Below, piece by piece: positions 9,831-18,668 of a stretch of DNA of 64,000 nucleotides. The translations under genes were made by a program, and so were the position numbers. Under the pieces are notes generated by a model, which saw only the letters and a list, made by a program, of their open reading frames with translations, was not told the origin of the DNA and did no database searches. Position 1 is the first letter of the stretch. Each line of letters starts with the position of its first letter. Origin of the DNA: Pedobacter montanisoli (GTDB lineage: Bacteria > Bacteroidota > Bacteroidia > Sphingobacteriales > Sphingobacteriaceae); contig NZ_JALGBH010000001.1 in assembly GCF_022809115.1 (NCBI RefSeq), positions 186,001-250,000 on the forward strand. The letters are read 5' to 3'.

Positions 9831-11348
9831 TTATCTTGGATTAGGGGTTATACCTGCATTAATGGCATCCTGCGGAATTTGGAACACCCTTCTTTTATCG
9901 CCCGGCGCAAGAGTTTTAAAAGTCTCTGTACCATCAGTGGCTATAAAATTGTGTTTAACGGCTAGTTTATGTCTTAAAATATCCATCCATCTTATCCCTT
10001 CCTGCATAAAGGCTATACGTTTGGTTTGTAATAAAGCTTGTATCATAGCTTCATAGTCATCCGTTACATTAAAGTATGTTTTAGCTTTAGCTATGGTAAG
10101 ACCGTGAGTTGCCTGCACATAATTTACAATACGGGTGCTTGCAAAATCATTCAGATCGTTAATAGCCAGCGTATAATAACTTGCATCCGTGGTCTCTTTG
10201 GCCAAACGAATATAAGCCTCTGCCCTGTTTAACAAGGCTTCGTCAGCTGTTAAAATCGGAGCCATGATATAGGGTCTACCGGTATTGGCCTGTATATTGG
10301 TTACATAAAAATATTCGTTAAACTTATTAGTGGTGTAATTTGGTGGCGATGAAGAATAAATACCATACCTGTTTCTAAATGGAGCACCAAACACTGTATT
10401 TGCTGCGTAATAATTCTTAACTGTTTCACCAAAACTATATCTGGCATAACCAGCTCCTCCTTTGCCTCGCTGATAGGTTGAGTACGTACTGGCCAATAGC
10501 AAATTCCATGATTTTTCGGCTTTTGTATAAGCTATACGATGTTCGTCATAAGAAAGTGGATATAATTCTCCTGTATACTGACGGATCTTAGTTTTAAAAT
10601 TACCATCGGTATAAATTTCATTTACATTGGTAACCACCTTGTTCCACTCTCCGGTAAACAGATAAAACCTGGAAGCGAAAGCTTTTGCAGCCTGTTCTGT
10701 AAAATGATAATGCGGCACAAGATAAGTCGAACCTTTTAATAGCGGCAGTCCCTCTTCCAGATCTTTTCTGATCTGCGCATAAGTTGAAGCCACAGTTCCT
10801 CTTTCATAAGTAGGTCTGGTAGTGGTTTCAGGCACCAATGGATAAGGCACTCCCATACCGTTATTAGCTCCTTTTATTTCATAAGGGTCAGAAAAGAAAG
10901 TTACCAGCATAAATTCTGCATAAGCCCTGGCAACCAAAGCTTCACCTTTATATTGATTGGCTGCTGCACCAAAATTGTTTTGCTCTATGGATTGTAAAGC
11001 CTGATTGGCATTTGCTATAGCACGGTAACAAGCATTCCAATATTCTGCCGGCGTACCATTATCGCTTCCTTCGGGTACATTCCAATTATAGAGGCTAATA
11101 AAAGGTTCATTATTCTCTAATGCCAGCGGACCACTTTTATCCTCTGCATTGTCTGAAGCAGTTTCTGCAAAGGTAAAATAATGTCTGTCTGGATAAGCGC
11201 TTACAAGCAGTTGTGATAATTTATCTATAGTATTGATTTCCGTACGTCTATCCGGATTTTCGTCTAAAAATTTTTTACAGCCGATGCTAAAGAACACCAT
11301 TCCTAAGCCCAAGCTTAATATTCCTATTTTAATTGATCTATTTTTCAT
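9831..11348 (-). CDS. SusD/RagB family nutrient-binding lipoprotein
   Basis: This 505-residue surface lipoprotein is the substrate-binding lid of the SusC/SusD importer. It has a lipoprotein signal with FFSIGCKKFLDENPD (lipobox Cys near residue 24), the typical SusD opening. The N-terminal TPR-like part contains ACYRAIANANQALQSIE, and the C-terminal part contains EALLNRAEAYIRLAK and IRWMDILRHKL, both characteristic of the family. Length is normal. It follows susC by 18 bases. Because a HExxH lipoprotein follows, rather than a glycan-degrading enzyme, the transported material may be a peptide or modified compound instead of a polysaccharide; this is inference only. Confidence 0.96.
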   Translation of the reverse strand: MKNRSIKIGILSLGLGMVFFSIGCKKFLDENPDRRTEINTIDKLSQLLVSAYPDRHYFTFAETASDNAEDKSGPLALENNEPFISLYNWNVPEGSDNGTPAEYWNACYRAIANANQALQSIEQNNFGAAANQYKGEALVARAYAEFMLVTFFSDPYEIKGANNGMGVPYPLVPETTTRPTYERGTVASTYAQIRKDLEEGLPLLKGSTYLVPHYHFTEQAAKAFASRFYLFTGEWNKVVTNVNEIYTDGNFKTKIRQYTGELYPLSYDEHRIAYTKAEKSWNLLLASTYSTYQRGKGGAGYARYSFGETVKNYYAANTVFGAPFRNRYGIYSSSPPNYTTNKFNEYFYVTNIQANTGRPYIMAPILTADEALLNRAEAYIRLAKETTDASYYTLAINDLNDFASTRIVNYVQATHGLTIAKAKTYFNVTDDYEAMIQALLQTKRIAFMQEGIRWMDILRHKLAVKHNFIATDGTETFKTLAPGDKRRVFQIPQDAINAGITPNPR

Positions 11349-11366
11349 TATGCTCTGGGTTAATGA

Positions 11367-14300
11367 TTAAAAATTTGCCTTAATTGATAATGTGTATTGC
11401 TTCGGTACAGGCATAGCCACCCCTCCGTTATTGAAAAATTCAGGATCGGCACCATTTAGCTTTTTATCAGCATATAATAAAGCAATGTTATTTCCCGACA
11501 ATGAGAGCTGGACATTTGACATCTTAAACTTAGAAGATATTTTTTGAGGTATCTGATAAGCTAACGATACATTTTTTAATCTTACAAAGTCACCTTTCGC
11601 CACACGTTGATCAGAATAGTTATAAGCATTATAAGCATATCTGGCGTCAGTTGTAGTTCCATTTACCCTATATATCCTGTTGGTCATGGTAAAGGCATCA
11701 AGAAGAGCCGGAATATTGGTATATTTTTCATCACCTGGCATTACCCATCTGTTTGCCATCTCTTTTGACATAGAATTCAGATCGCTGTATGAAGGGGCAT
11801 AAGTGGGCTGTAAGCGTACAAAATTGCCTGTAGCAAACGTAAATAAAGCAGAAAGCGTAAAGTTTTTATACGCAAGCTGGTTATAAAATCCTCCTGTAAA
11901 AGTTGGATCTACCGGGCCATGATATTTTAAATATTTAACATCTGTAGTATTTTGGAAATAAATATAAGGTTCATGTCTTGTACCATCGGTACCTATAAAA
12001 GTTGGATAGCCATAATTTGGATCTAAGCCATCAAACACTACTGAAAACAAGCCACGTTGTGCATACCCTTTCATTGGCGCTCCTTCTGCACGCACCAGAG
12101 CCCAGATATTAGGATTTACATCTAATTGTGTTACCTCATTGGTGTTATGGGCAAAATTTAACTGAGTTCTCCATTTAAATCCATTAGGTACATTGATAGG
12201 GTTACCGGCAACGGTAAGCTCAAATCCTTGTGCTTTCATTTTACCATAGTTGGCATATTTGGTATTTTGTCCGCCAACTCCAGAGGTTTTAAGATCGCCT
12301 AATAGATCAAAAATATTGCGTTTGTAATAATCAACAGTAACGTTGATCTTGTCTTTAAACAATCCCAGATCAGCCCCTACATTTAACTCATATAATTTTT
12401 CCCAGGTTAGTTCACTATTAGCCAAACTGGAAATGTAAACAGCTGTTTCTTTCTCATTATCATAAGGGCGGTAAGTAATACGGTTATAATATAAAGTTGA
12501 TGAGTTAGAAGCATCGCCCATATTGGCAACTAAACCATAAGTAGCTCTTACACGAGCAGAGCTTAAGATATTATTTTTAGGATAATAAGATTCCTGATCG
12601 ATATTCCATGCTCCGGATAAATTCCAGGTAGGTAGCCATCTAACAGCGCTCGAAGAGCCCATTCTGTTAGAACCATCATATCTGAAAGTAGCATTTAAAG
12701 AGTATTTTCCATCATAACTATAAGCAGCACGACTCATAAAGGCTACGTTTCGTTCATTGTTATAGTACATACTAAAATAAGGTGTACCAGCTTCTGCTAT
12801 TTTTTTGAAATACAGATAGCTAGGATTAACCAGGCCCCCGTTTTCATATTGATAACCTACACCATCGTAACTAGAGTTTTGCCTGTCGGTATAGCGTACC
12901 TCCATAGAGCCAAACACGTTTAGGCGGTGTTTATGGGCAAAAGTCTTATCGTACTCCAGATTTTGTCTGAAATAGTAGTTTTTGATATTGTTAAGCGTAG
13001 TATTGTAAAAACCTCCTTTAGGCAACACTACAAAAGCAGGTTGTGCCGGATTATCAGGGTCTTTGTATAAGAAATCATTGTTGCTGTTTACAATAGTAGT
13101 TCCATTGGCACGAAAAGCAGAAACCATGTTAGAATTTTCCAGTGCGTAATGGTTACGCTCTGAAGCTGCATAGCGGTAAGCTCCGTCAACAGAATACACC
13201 AGTTTAGGGATAATTTCATACTTTAATCCACCCTGAATTTTGATATCGAGCAAACGCAATGTTAGATAGTTACTTTGCAGCTCATTTATAATATTAAAGG
13301 GTGCATAATTACGGGTAAAGAATTCTAAATCTCCGTTTTGATCATAAGGCGTAATTAAACGACTGGTATTTAACGCATAAGAATAAGGGTTGATATCAAA
13401 ATCTCTGGAGTAAGAACCATATACTGCATCTGATTTACGCGTTAATGTACCTGGGGCTCTTTGATCTCTGATAGAACCATTCATTAATAGTTCCATACTC
13501 AGCTTATCACTAAATTTAACGTTGTGTCTTACATTCCCGGTAAATCTTTTCACTTTATCACCCATGGTTTGGCCATTATCTGATGTGAAACTGGTAGAAA
13601 AGTAAGATTGTGATTTTGCCGTACCTGAGGTAGCACTTAATGAATGTTCTTGTAGTAAAGAGTTTTTGAACAGTACATCAAACCAATCGGTATTGGCTTT
13701 TGCATAACGTTCTAAAAAGTTCAGCCTGCTTTGAGTGGTATTTTTTAATGCAAAAGAATCACTTGTCGGATCGTAGTCGTACATCAGGTTGTACATCTTT
13801 GTAAAAATACCTCCTGTTGAAGAATTGGCCATTGAACTATGATTTAGATAGCCTTTATTTTCTAATTCAAGCAAAACAGACATTTGCTCAGCCGAATTCA
13901 TGATATCAAAATTATCGTATGTGGGTTTTAGGTAAGTTGTAAAGGTGCCCGAATAGTTAAGATTGGTCATACCCTCTGTGTTTCTACCTTTTTTTGTAGT
14001 AACGATCACAACTCCGTTCATGGCCCTTGCTCCGTACATAGCCGTAGCCGCGGCATCTTTCAGAATATTGAAAGATTCGATATCATTAGGATTCAATCCT
14101 GCTACAGAAGAACCCAAGAGTGTATTTGCGTCACCAGTTGAAAGGGCTTCATTAGAAATGTTTACCACATCCTCTAAAATAATTCCATCAACTACCCATA
14201 AAGGTTTATTGTCTCCAGATAATGAGGTAGCACCGCGAACACGAATCTTTGGTGCGGCACCAAAAGTACCTGAAACGTTTTGAACTGAAACACCTGCTGC

Positions 14301-15071
14301 TTGTCCTTCTAACATACGGCTTACATCAGGAATACCATTTCGCTCTGCATCTTTTGCATTGATCTTGGATGTAGAACCTGTAAACAGCTTTCTATCCAGA
14401 TTCTGATAACCTGTAGAAACCACATTAACCTCCTTTAACTGGGAGGCGTCTTCTTCAATAGCAATATCTATTCTGGTTCTGTTATTAACATTAACTTCAA
14501 CCGTCTTGTAACCAATGTATCTATAAATCAAAATAGCATCTTCCGGAGCTGTAATCTGATATTCGCCTTTTTCATTGGTCACTACGGTTTGCGTAGTTCC
14601 CTTTATGGTTACGCTAACACCAGGCATGGGCAAACCATCTTTTTTATCCTTTACCGTTCCCATCACTTTTACAACCGAGAAATAATCGATAATCTTGTCA
14701 ATAATCGTTTTTTCTTTAGGTTTGATCAGGATGGTTTTATCTTCAATAGTATAGGTTAAATCTTTTCCGGCAAGGATTTTATCCATTATGCCTTCTACAG
14801 ATGCATTACTAAAGCCTGCATTAACAACGGTATTACTTTTCACCTTATCGGTTGATAACAATACATCGTAACCCGCCTGTTTTTTAATTTCTTTAATAAC
14901 TTTTTCCAGAGTTGCTTTCTTTTCTTTTATAGTTACCAGCTGCCCAAATGAGGCTGCGCTTACTTGAAGAAAGGAAACAAGCAGTATGACTGTAACTAAT
15001 TTCATGATGAGTAAAAATTTTGGTAGGTACCCAAAATGCCTACATAGAATTTTGGTATAATTTCTATACAT
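11367..15071 (-). CDS. SusC/RagA TonB-dependent transporter with STN signalling domain
   Basis: A 1234-residue outer-membrane transporter that takes up substrate delivered by SusD using TonB energy. Order of domains: a long signal region (residues 1-43, ending SAASFGQ), an STN (secretin/TonB N-terminal) domain at about 45-120 with LEKVIKEIKKQAGY, a CarboxypepD_reg-like repeat at about 135-200 (GTVKDKKDGLPMPGVSVTIKG), the plug at about 220-350 (AGVSVQNVSG, IRVRGATSLSG, AMYGARAMNGVVIVTTKKG), then the beta-barrel ending in a terminal Phe (SIKANF). The STN domain is the part that talks to a FecR anti-sigma factor, and a sigma/FecR pair lies just upstream, so this is a signal-transducing transporter likely to control its own expression. 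Confidence 0.97.
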   Translation of the reverse strand: MYRNYTKILCRHFGYLPKFLLIMKLVTVILLVSFLQVSAASFGQLVTIKEKKATLEKVIKEIKKQAGYDVLLSTDKVKSNTVVNAGFSNASVEGIMDKILAGKDLTYTIEDKTILIKPKEKTIIDKIIDYFSVVKVMGTVKDKKDGLPMPGVSVTIKGTTQTVVTNEKGEYQITAPEDAILIYRYIGYKTVEVNVNNRTRIDIAIEEDASQLKEVNVVSTGYQNLDRKLFTGSTSKINAKDAERNGIPDVSRMLEGQAAGVSVQNVSGTFGAAPKIRVRGATSLSGDNKPLWVVDGIILEDVVNISNEALSTGDANTLLGSSVAGLNPNDIESFNILKDAAATAMYGARAMNGVVIVTTKKGRNTEGMTNLNYSGTFTTYLKPTYDNFDIMNSAEQMSVLLELENKGYLNHSSMANSSTGGIFTKMYNLMYDYDPTSDSFALKNTTQSRLNFLERYAKANTDWFDVLFKNSLLQEHSLSATSGTAKSQSYFSTSFTSDNGQTMGDKVKRFTGNVRHNVKFSDKLSMELLMNGSIRDQRAPGTLTRKSDAVYGSYSRDFDINPYSYALNTSRLITPYDQNGDLEFFTRNYAPFNIINELQSNYLTLRLLDIKIQGGLKYEIIPKLVYSVDGAYRYAASERNHYALENSNMVSAFRANGTTIVNSNNDFLYKDPDNPAQPAFVVLPKGGFYNTTLNNIKNYYFRQNLEYDKTFAHKHRLNVFGSMEVRYTDRQNSSYDGVGYQYENGGLVNPSYLYFKKIAEAGTPYFSMYYNNERNVAFMSRAAYSYDGKYSLNATFRYDGSNRMGSSSAVRWLPTWNLSGAWNIDQESYYPKNNILSSARVRATYGLVANMGDASNSSTLYYNRITYRPYDNEKETAVYISSLANSELTWEKLYELNVGADLGLFKDKINVTVDYYKRNIFDLLGDLKTSGVGGQNTKYANYGKMKAQGFELTVAGNPINVPNGFKWRTQLNFAHNTNEVTQLDVNPNIWALVRAEGAPMKGYAQRGLFSVVFDGLDPNYGYPTFIGTDGTRHEPYIYFQNTTDVKYLKYHGPVDPTFTGGFYNQLAYKNFTLSALFTFATGNFVRLQPTYAPSYSDLNSMSKEMANRWVMPGDEKYTNIPALLDAFTMTNRIYRVNGTTTDARYAYNAYNYSDQRVAKGDFVRLKNVSLAYQIPQKISSKFKMSNVQLSLSGNNIALLYADKKLNGADPEFFNNGGVAMPVPKQYTLSIKANF

Positions 15072-15198
15072 TTGATAGTCTGTTTTTTTATAGGCGAATT
15101 CTTAATTGAAGTAAATCACCAATTAAGCGTTCGCAGTTAATTCAATAATTGTTTCCTAGAGATACGCCAATATTTTAGGAACGTGTAAACAGATACAT

Positions 15199-15225
15199 AA
15201 AAGGGGTGTTACGAGCACCTCTTTT
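15199..15225. terminator. Hairpin between fecR and susC, terminator or attenuator
   Basis: Arms AAAAGGGGTG (15199-15208) and CACCTCTTTT (15216-15225) pair with one G-U around a 7-base loop. The plus-strand side continues into seven T; the minus-strand side ends in CCCCTTTT. It sits in the 267-base gap between the FecR stop and the SusC start, so it would partly insulate the sigma/anti-sigma genes from the transporter operon. Apart from this hairpin I see no gene or clear promoter in that gap. Confidence 0.5.
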
Positions 15226-15338
15226 TTTGTATTCAGATAGAGGGTGGTTTAAGTCTGATGTGATTTTTTCATATTGATTAGTTTTTTGGTTAGTTGATTA
15301 TTTTCTTTTATAAAGAAGACGGGTTTGGTTAGAACCTT

Positions 15339-16568
15339 TTATTCGTTATCTTCTTTATACACTGTTATTTTATTATTATTTATTTCAAATCTTACTTCGC
15401 CGGTCTGTTCAAATTTTCTCAATACTTTGGATACATTTTCAAAACGGCTGATACTACCATAATAGGTTACTTCTTTAGCACTCGGATTGGCATATTCTAC
15501 CTGTACATTGTACCATCTGGCAATTTTTCTCATGATACTTTCCTGTTTCTCATTGTTAAACATAAAGTAACCGTTTTTCCAGTCTATTGCCTCATCTACA
15601 TCAACCTGCTTAATATCAAAACCTTTTGCAGTTAATATTGATTGTTCTCCCGGTTTTAATATTTCTGGTTCGTGCTCAGCCTGGTAGGAAGCAACCTTTA
15701 CACTTCCTTCTAAAAGCGTTGTTTTTACGGTAGCTTCATCTGCATAAGCATTGATATTAAAATGCGTACCCAAAACTTCTACTTCCTGTTTAATTGTTTT
15801 CACTACAAAAGGATGAAGTTTATCTTCTTTTACTTCAAAGTAAGCCTCTCCTTTGAGTTCTACTATACGCTTTTGTCCTTTAGAAAAGGATAAAGGGTAA
15901 GTTAATGAAGAAGCTGCATTTAACCATACTGATGAACCATCGGGTAGTTTCACCTCCCATACTCCACCTTTAGGGGTTTCTATGGTATTTAAGGCATTAT
16001 TTAAATTGCTGTTATTTACTTTACCAGTGGCTATATCAGAAACCGTATAAACTAATTGGCCATCAGAGGTTTTTGTGATTGATAAACCTGCTTCTTTCAG
16101 CACATCCCCATTATTAATATCGTTAAGTGATACTTTACGCCCGTCTGCCAATACCAGTACAGCTTTATTACTGCCCGGCAAAGCATCAGAAGCATAGGGC
16201 CTTATTTTTTTCCCTGAAATACCTCCAGTACTATAAAAATAAGCTGTGGTAGCAACTGCTATAAAAATCACAGCTGCGGCTGCCCAACGGGTTAATTTTG
16301 TAAAACGAAGTTTAGCTTTTTTAACCGGTGCACTCTGAGTATTTTTTGATAAGCGCTTTTGAAAGTTTAAAGCTGCTTTATTTTGATCTATTGAAGCCAA
16401 TATAGCCGACTGACCTGACAAAAGCCATACTCTTTCTATTTCTTTAAAGAAGGCTTCATTTTCTATTGATTGTGTTCTATAGCTGTCAACCTGCGATTTA
16501 AGTTCTAAATCATCAGGATTGTTCAAATATTTAGCAATCAACTCCAGTATTTCTGGTTTGTTTGTCAT
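15339..16568 (-). CDS. FecR family anti-sigma factor
   Basis: This 409-residue inner-membrane protein senses the state of the SusC transporter and holds or releases its sigma factor. The cytoplasmic N-terminal part (1-90) is followed by one membrane helix at about 93-113 (WAAAAVIFIAVATTAYFY). The periplasmic FecR domain (about 195-295) contains LPDGSSVWLNAASSLTYP and GEAYFEVKED, which are hallmark strings. A C-terminal DUF4974-type domain (about 330-405, FMFNNEKQESIMRKIARWY) completes the usual Bacteroidota layout and is thought to contact the STN domain. The gene follows the sigma factor by 68 bases and precedes susC, so all partners of the relay are encoded together. Confidence 0.96.
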   Translation of the reverse strand: MTNKPEILELIAKYLNNPDDLELKSQVDSYRTQSIENEAFFKEIERVWLLSGQSAILASIDQNKAALNFQKRLSKNTQSAPVKKAKLRFTKLTRWAAAAVIFIAVATTAYFYSTGGISGKKIRPYASDALPGSNKAVLVLADGRKVSLNDINNGDVLKEAGLSITKTSDGQLVYTVSDIATGKVNNSNLNNALNTIETPKGGVWEVKLPDGSSVWLNAASSLTYPLSFSKGQKRIVELKGEAYFEVKEDKLHPFVVKTIKQEVEVLGTHFNINAYADEATVKTTLLEGSVKVASYQAEHEPEILKPGEQSILTAKGFDIKQVDVDEAIDWKNGYFMFNNEKQESIMRKIARWYNVQVEYANPSAKEVTYYGSISRFENVSKVLRKFEQTGEVRFEINNNKITVYKEDNE

Positions 16569-16636
16569 GTCGTCTGTTTACTTGTATTTCTATGACAAAC
16601 GTAATTCAAAAAACCCCTAATTATTTTTTTATTTTT

Positions 16637-17236
16637 TTAAAAAAAAGATAAAAGTCTCAAAATTTTAAGATGCGAAGAAGAAGTAGAGTAAGTTTTCTGG
16701 TTACCCAGCATTGCATCTCTCAGTATTTTTAAAGCATTGGCAATATGATTTTCGACCGTACGCTCAGACAAATCAAGTTTTAAAGCTATTTCTCTATATT
16801 TTAACTTTTCAAACCTGTTCATTTTAAAGATTTCACGACATTTTGAAGGTAATTTCTCAATTTCATCAAACAGCATTACAATTAATTCGTTCTCCTCATC
16901 TATTACCTCTGCCTGTTCTTCGGTAAATTCGCTCAGCATCTTCTGGTGGTGGTGTTCCAGATTTTTCTGCCTATTGATGTAATTGATTGAAAGATTAATT
17001 ACAGAACGATATAAATAGGATTTAATGGATTTGATCTGGCTCAGATCTTCAGAACGTTCCCAAATCTTAACAAAGACATCTTGTACAATTTCCTCTGCGA
17101 TATGAATGTCTTTTACATATTTATCGCTTTCAATGAGCAGCTTTTTAAAAAACCGGGTGTAGAAATCCGCAAAGGCCGTTACCTGACCTTTATCGAGCAT
17201 TTGCTCTATATTTTCTACTGTCTCTGTTCGCTGCAC
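16637..17236 (-). CDS. ECF RNA polymerase sigma factor (Bacteroidota SusC-linked type)
   Basis: A 199-residue sigma-70 factor of the extracytoplasmic-function group. Region 2 spans about 20-90 with AEEIVQDVFVKIWERSEDL. Region 4 spans about 130-185 with LPSKCREIFKMNRFEKLKY followed by REIALKLDLSERTVENHI, the helix-turn-helix that reads the -35-like element. It is the first gene of the sigma/FecR/SusC/SusD locus and most likely directs transcription of susC onward when FecR relays substrate binding. The gene ends in a very A/T-rich stretch. No TAnnTTTG motif is seen in the 125 bases upstream, so the sigma gene's own promoter is not identified. Confidence 0.96.
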   Translation of the reverse strand: MQRTETVENIEQMLDKGQVTAFADFYTRFFKKLLIESDKYVKDIHIAEEIVQDVFVKIWERSEDLSQIKSIKSYLYRSVINLSINYINRQKNLEHHHQKMLSEFTEEQAEVIDEENELIVMLFDEIEKLPSKCREIFKMNRFEKLKYREIALKLDLSERTVENHIANALKILRDAMLGNQKTYSTSSSHLKILRLLSFF

Positions 17237-17361
17237 TCTGAAGGTTTCTGCTTTGGTGAATTCTAATATAAGAATTAAAGCAACTATGCCGCAGAAATTT
17301 TACAAAATTGTATAACGAATTTTAAAGAATTAAATTCTCAGATGGCAGATATAGTCATTGA

Positions 17362-17910
17362 TTAGTGACTATAATAAGGTGAGATCATTAAATACACAAC
17401 AACTCCTGTTACAGCAACATACAACCAAAGCGGGTAAGTAATCCTTGCCAGCTTTTTATGCCTGTCAAAATTCTGTGCCAATGCTCTCACATAAGTAACC
17501 AATACAAATGGTATAATTACTACCGAAAGACAGATATGTGTAATCAGGATAAAGAAATAAATGTATCGTAAAACACCCTCTCCTCCATATTTTGTAGATT
17601 CTGATGTCATATGATAAGCTACATACATAGCCAGAAATAAAACCGACAGGGTAATGGCTAATTTCATTAAACGCTCATGCAAAGTGCGTTTACCATTTTT
17701 TACTGCCCAAACGGCTAATACCAATACTACTGCTGTAATTCCATTAATAGTGGCGTAAATAGGGGGCAAAAATGTAAGTGGTTCTACATCATAACCCATC
17801 TTACGCAGGTTAACCCCAAAAAGCAAAGCAACAACCAAAGGTATAGCTATAGATAAAACAATAATCCACTTATTATATTTCTGTTCTAATGTATTTTCCA
17901 TCTCTTTCAT
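17362..17910 (-). CDS. DUF420 membrane protein, possible oxidase assembly factor
   Basis: This 182-residue protein has about five hydrophobic segments (first at 15-35, last at 158-178). I recognise the DUF420 pattern, including HERLMKLAITLSVLFLAMYV, the His of YVAYH, and the late basic stretch NFDRHKKLARITYPLWLYVAVTGVVVY. DUF420 proteins are typically encoded with cytochrome c oxidase, and a Staphylococcus aureus member (CtaM) is required for a functional aa3-type oxidase. Position here, as the last gene of the act/cox cluster, fits an assembly role. The start could be either Met1 or Met4 (MENTLEQ). A short stem (17351-17372) overlaps the stop codon. Confidence 0.85.
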   Translation of the reverse strand: MKEMENTLEQKYNKWIIVLSIAIPLVVALLFGVNLRKMGYDVEPLTFLPPIYATINGITAVVLVLAVWAVKNGKRTLHERLMKLAITLSVLFLAMYVAYHMTSESTKYGGEGVLRYIYFFILITHICLSVVIIPFVLVTYVRALAQNFDRHKKLARITYPLWLYVAVTGVVVYLMISPYYSH

Positions 17911-17942
17911 CTTAAATCCCTAACTTGATAACCTAAAAATTA

Positions 17943-17970
17943 TTTTGACTTTTGACTTTTGACTTTCTAC
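17943..17970. repeat. Tandem heptamer TTTTGAC, three copies
   Basis: Three exact head-to-tail copies of TTTTGAC occupy 17943-17963, with a degraded fourth unit TTTCTAC at 17964-17970 that enters the SCO-like gene's stop codon. It lies in the short gap between the SCO-like gene and the DUF420 gene. Confidence 0.8.
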
Positions 17971-18668
17971 CTACCGTCTTTAATATTTCTTAGTTCTTCA
18001 GCTATTAATACTTTAATTTCATCTTCCAGTTTTGAAACTGCTTCTTTACTGGTTGCCTGATAATATCCTCTAACTCTATGCTTGGTATCAAGTAACACAA
18101 ACATATTGTTATACACAAATTTTCCTTCTGCTTCATTATAAAAAGCATCCAGTCTTAAACCATCTTTAACAAACTGTTTAACCTGTATGCTGTCTCCGGT
18201 CAGTATATCTATCTTTTTACCTGTAAAACCAAATGTCTTTGCATAATTAGCCAGATCTTCAGGTTTGTCATGTTTATAATCTATGCTCAGGCTTACAAAT
18301 TGTATAAGATGATTCTTTTCAAATTCCTTGTAAAGATCTTTAAGATATTTGTTGGTTACTTCTATACCATTACCTGTAGCTTTTGTATAAAACAAACTAA
18401 CGATTAAAATCTTATCATTAAATTTCTGCCTACTTACAATTTCAGCATTCTGATTAACAAACTTAAAATCATCAATAGTATGATAAATCGTATCGGGGAT
18501 TTGTTTGCCCTTTACAGAATGAAAAGTAGAAGCTACCTGTTTTGGCCCAAAAATAGGCAATGATTTATAACGATTTTCGCCTTTTTCCTGTAGCAAATAA
18601 TATAAAAATCCCGGCACCAATAGTATGGTTGCCAGGATTAATATTTTTTTTATTGGATTGTATTTCAT
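17967..18668 (-). CDS. SCO1/SenC-like protein lacking copper ligands
   Basis: A 233-residue membrane-anchored thioredoxin-fold protein (one N-terminal helix at about 8-25, soluble domain facing the periplasm). It aligns in layout with SCO proteins, which carry copper to the CuA site of oxidase subunit II: DDFKFVNQNAEIVSRQKF, then ILIVSLFYT, then VSLSIDYKHDKPEDLANYAK, then LLDTKHRVRGYY. Unusually, the position of the CxxxC copper motif reads YTKATGNGI, with no cysteine, and the usual later His is replaced by Asn in YNNMFVLLD. The whole protein contains no cysteine. It therefore cannot act as a classical copper chaperone and may be structural or regulatory. Its ATG overlaps the preceding oxidase subunit IV stop (TAATG), so translation is coupled. 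Confidence 0.88.
   Translation of the reverse strand: MKYNPIKKILILATILLVPGFLYYLLQEKGENRYKSLPIFGPKQVASTFHSVKGKQIPDTIYHTIDDFKFVNQNAEIVSRQKFNDKILIVSLFYTKATGNGIEVTNKYLKDLYKEFEKNHLIQFVSLSIDYKHDKPEDLANYAKTFGFTGKKIDILTGDSIQVKQFVKDGLRLDAFYNEAEGKFVYNNMFVLLDTKHRVRGYYQATSKEAVSKLEDEIKVLIAEELRNIKDGR

Noticed and set aside
13963-14283. Open frame of 106 codons on the plus strand inside the SusC gene
   Set aside because: It is fully antisense to a well-supported SusC plug domain and has no recognisable protein features; other similar frames at 4638-5015, 22392-22742, 57765-58160 and 62283-62465 are rejected for the same reason.
16611-16650. A/T homopolymer runs at the end of the sigma factor gene as a programmed slippage site
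   Set aside because: The runs lie at and beyond the last codons, so slippage would change only the extreme C-terminus; nothing else supports recoding.
17351-17372. Hairpin ATAGTCA/TGACTAT as terminator of the act/cox cluster
   Set aside because: It overlaps the stop codon of the DUF420 gene, is short and A/T-rich, and has no U run after it.
17943-17970. Possible CRISPR-like repeat
   Set aside because: Units are 7 bases with no spacers; this is a simple tandem repeat and no cas genes are present.
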